A stretch of 6,264 bases of DNA from Firmicutes bacterium UBA1047. GTDB lineage: Bacteria > Bacillota > Clostridia > Tissierellales > Sedimentibacteraceae. The DNA is taken from contig DCDU01000074.1 of the NCBI GenBank assembly GCA_002316585.1, positions 1 through 6,264 on the forward strand. The letters are read 5' to 3'. Below, piece after piece: positions 5,376 through 6,264 of the stretch. Each line of letters starts with the position of its first letter. Positions within the stretch are counted from its first letter, which is position 1. The position numbers and the translations under genes were made by a program. A model generated the notes under the pieces. That model had not been told where the DNA came from. It saw only the letters and a program-made list of their open reading frames with translations, and searched no databases.

Positions 5376-5924
5376 TTACAATTCTACAATCATAGGCTCA
5401 TGTCCCGTATATGGCAAAAATTTTTCTATTATATCCGAAGTCTTGAGTTTAAGAGTCGTGGTATTCACGCACGGATGAAAGCCTACATATTCATCCTTCA
5501 ATGCTTCCTTGTCTATTACCAAGTTCACATTAAGTTCCTTATCATAAATCAATCCGAATATGCTTAAGGAGCCTGGTGTTATATTTAAATATTGCTCCAT
5601 AAACTTGCCATCCGCAAAGGACAATCTTGAACTGTTTATTTGCTTTGACAAAATCTTAGTGATAAATTTTTTATCTCCGGGCATAATGAGAAGATAAAAT
5701 TTTGTTTTTTGTGAATTGCATAAAAATAAATTTTTGCATGCTTTAACACCAAGAAATGAGTCTACTTCCTGCAAAGCTTCAATTGTCGGAGCTTCATTAT
5801 GATCCACACCCGTGTATTTAATTTTAAGATTATCTAATATATTGTAGGTTTCAATTTCTTTTTGAAGCCTGCTTCCATTTGATGGTCTTGAATTAAATAA
5901 AACATATTCTGTTTTATTTTTCAT
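5376..5924 (-). CDS. proX: ProX/PrdX-family prolyl-tRNA editing protein (Ala-tRNA(Pro) deacylase)
   Basis: Freestanding YbaK/ProX-type editing domain of 182 residues, the normal length. The family hydrolyses Ala-tRNA(Pro) made in error by prolyl-tRNA synthetase, acting in trans in the cytoplasm. Family motifs in order are VDHNEAPTIEA (40-50), the KNLFLCN strand (64-70) with the likely catalytic Lys64, KTKFYLLIMPGDKKF (73-87), SSRLSFAD (98-105), ITPGSLSIFGLIYD (115-128) and GFHPCVNTTTLKL (148-160). In some clostridia such a gene (prdX) sits in the D-proline reductase locus. No reductase genes are visible here, though selD in the same window shows selenium use. The ribosome binding site (GGGG about 9 bases before the ATG) is weak. 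The gene lies 40 bp after the E2-like gene and 26 bp before the B3/B4 gene. It may be cotranscribed with both, and I saw no clear promoter of its own. Confidence 0.93.
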   Translation of the reverse strand: MKNKTEYVLFNSRPSNGSRLQKEIETYNILDNLKIKYTGVDHNEAPTIEALQEVDSFLGVKACKNLFLCNSQKTKFYLLIMPGDKKFITKILSKQINSSRLSFADGKFMEQYLNITPGSLSIFGLIYDKELNVNLVIDKEALKDEYVGFHPCVNTTTLKLKTSDIIEKFLPYTGHEPMIVEL

Positions 5925-5964
5925 ATTGTTACCCCATTAATCAATTAATTAGCTTGCATATATA

Positions 5965-6264
5965 TTACATATACAATTTAGTCTTTGAGTTATTTTCCAC
6001 TTTAAGGTCCGTCCCCGCAATACCCATTTGGGCTTTGTGAATTTTTTCTATGGGACCTGTTTCCAACAAGTGAGGATTGTAGAAATACTTTTCCAAGAGC
6101 TTGAAGGATCTTGCATAATATACGCCGTCGCAAATTCTTTCATCCAATGTGTAGCCTATTTCACAGCACTTTTTGACTACAACCTGCTCATTTTCTACTA
6201 TCGGCTTTTTAACGGTTTTCCCTAATGCAGCAAATATACCGGTTGTTCCAAAGTCATAAAGATG
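5965..6264 (-). CDS. E2-like (2-oxo acid dehydrogenase acyltransferase-fold) protein, C-terminal part
   Basis: The frame is open from the right edge, giving 99 residues that start HLYDFGTTGIFAALGK. This matches the C-terminal part of the chloramphenicol-acetyltransferase/E2 catalytic fold. I recall clostridial single-domain proteins, annotated as 2-oxo acid dehydrogenase subunit E2, with the same NFGTTSIF...DERICDG pattern. In true E2 enzymes the motif is DHRxxDG, and its His removes the proton from CoA. Here it is DERICDG (41-47), with Glu in place of His, so normal acyltransferase activity is doubtful. Family resemblance fades after NPHLLE (63-68). The last ~20 residues are read through the 14-bp repeat at 6004-6017, so the native C-terminus may have been replaced. 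The rest of the gene, including any lipoyl domain, lies outside the window. Confidence 0.8.
   Translation of the reverse strand, partial: HLYDFGTTGIFAALGKTVKKPIVENEQVVVKKCCEIGYTLDERICDGVYYARSFKLLEKYFYNPHLLETGPIEKIHKAQMGIAGTDLKVENNSKTKLYM
6004..6017 (-). repeat. Right copy of 14-bp inverted repeat, inside the E2-like 3' end
   Basis: AAGGTCCGTCCCCG on the + strand is the exact reverse complement of 553-566. Here it is read as coding sequence (GIAGTDLK) in the last 20 codons of the E2-like gene. Both copies thus lie at the 3' end of a gene and face each other across about 5.4 kb. Confidence 0.65.

Noticed and set aside
5021..5395. 124-codon + strand ORF.
   Set aside because: It is antisense to the B3/B4 gene, has no ribosome binding site, and resembles no family.
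5925..5964. Promoter for the ProX operon in the 40-bp gap.
   Set aside because: TTGTAT-like and TAATAT-like boxes exist in this AT-rich stretch, but no pair has good spacing. Read-through from the E2-like gene is equally possible.

Overview
The window looks like the chromosome of a low-GC, anaerobic Firmicute of the Clostridia type. This is inferred from AT-rich intergenic DNA, strong GGAGG-type ribosome binding sites, consensus sigma-A promoters, a selenophosphate synthetase gene (selenium use), a ProX/PrdX-type editing protein, and a single-domain E2-like protein of a kind I know from clostridia. No phage, CRISPR, tRNA or rRNA genes were seen, and no intact transposase.

Layout: (1) The 3' half of selD is on the + strand (1-537). 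It is followed by a GAATTCCG repeat cluster, a GC-rich repeat and a bidirectional terminator. (2) All other genes are on the - strand. From 651 to 2103 there is a decayed stretch (a 41-codon possible remnant and a truncated alpha/beta hydrolase), and then an intact DUF4300-type lipoprotein gene with its own consensus promoter. (3) At 2354-3788 a two-gene, translationally coupled unit encodes a SatD-family protein and a DUF3307 membrane protein. It is driven by a consensus promoter that overlaps a 49-bp near-perfect palindrome. (4) At 3963-4544 lies the effector-binding part of a LysR-type regulator without its DNA-binding domain. It abuts the terminator (4546-4569) of the next operon. (5) At 4648-5924 two freestanding aminoacyl-tRNA editing-type proteins sit in tandem: ProX (Ala-tRNA(Pro) deacylase family), then a B3/B4-domain protein. 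(6) The window ends in the C-terminal part of an E2 acyltransferase-fold protein whose usual catalytic His is Glu.

Two themes stand out. The first is a possible regulated signalling or stress module: SatD carries cyclase-like Asp/GDEF-like motifs plus a C-terminal helix-turn-helix, DUF3307 has His/Asp motifs inside membrane helices, and a palindromic operator candidate covers their promoter. The second is a translation-quality-control pair (ProX and B3/B4). Around these are signs of rearrangement: two truncated genes, and a 14-bp GC-rich sequence present in inverted orientation at 553-566 and 6004-6017, enclosing nearly the whole window.
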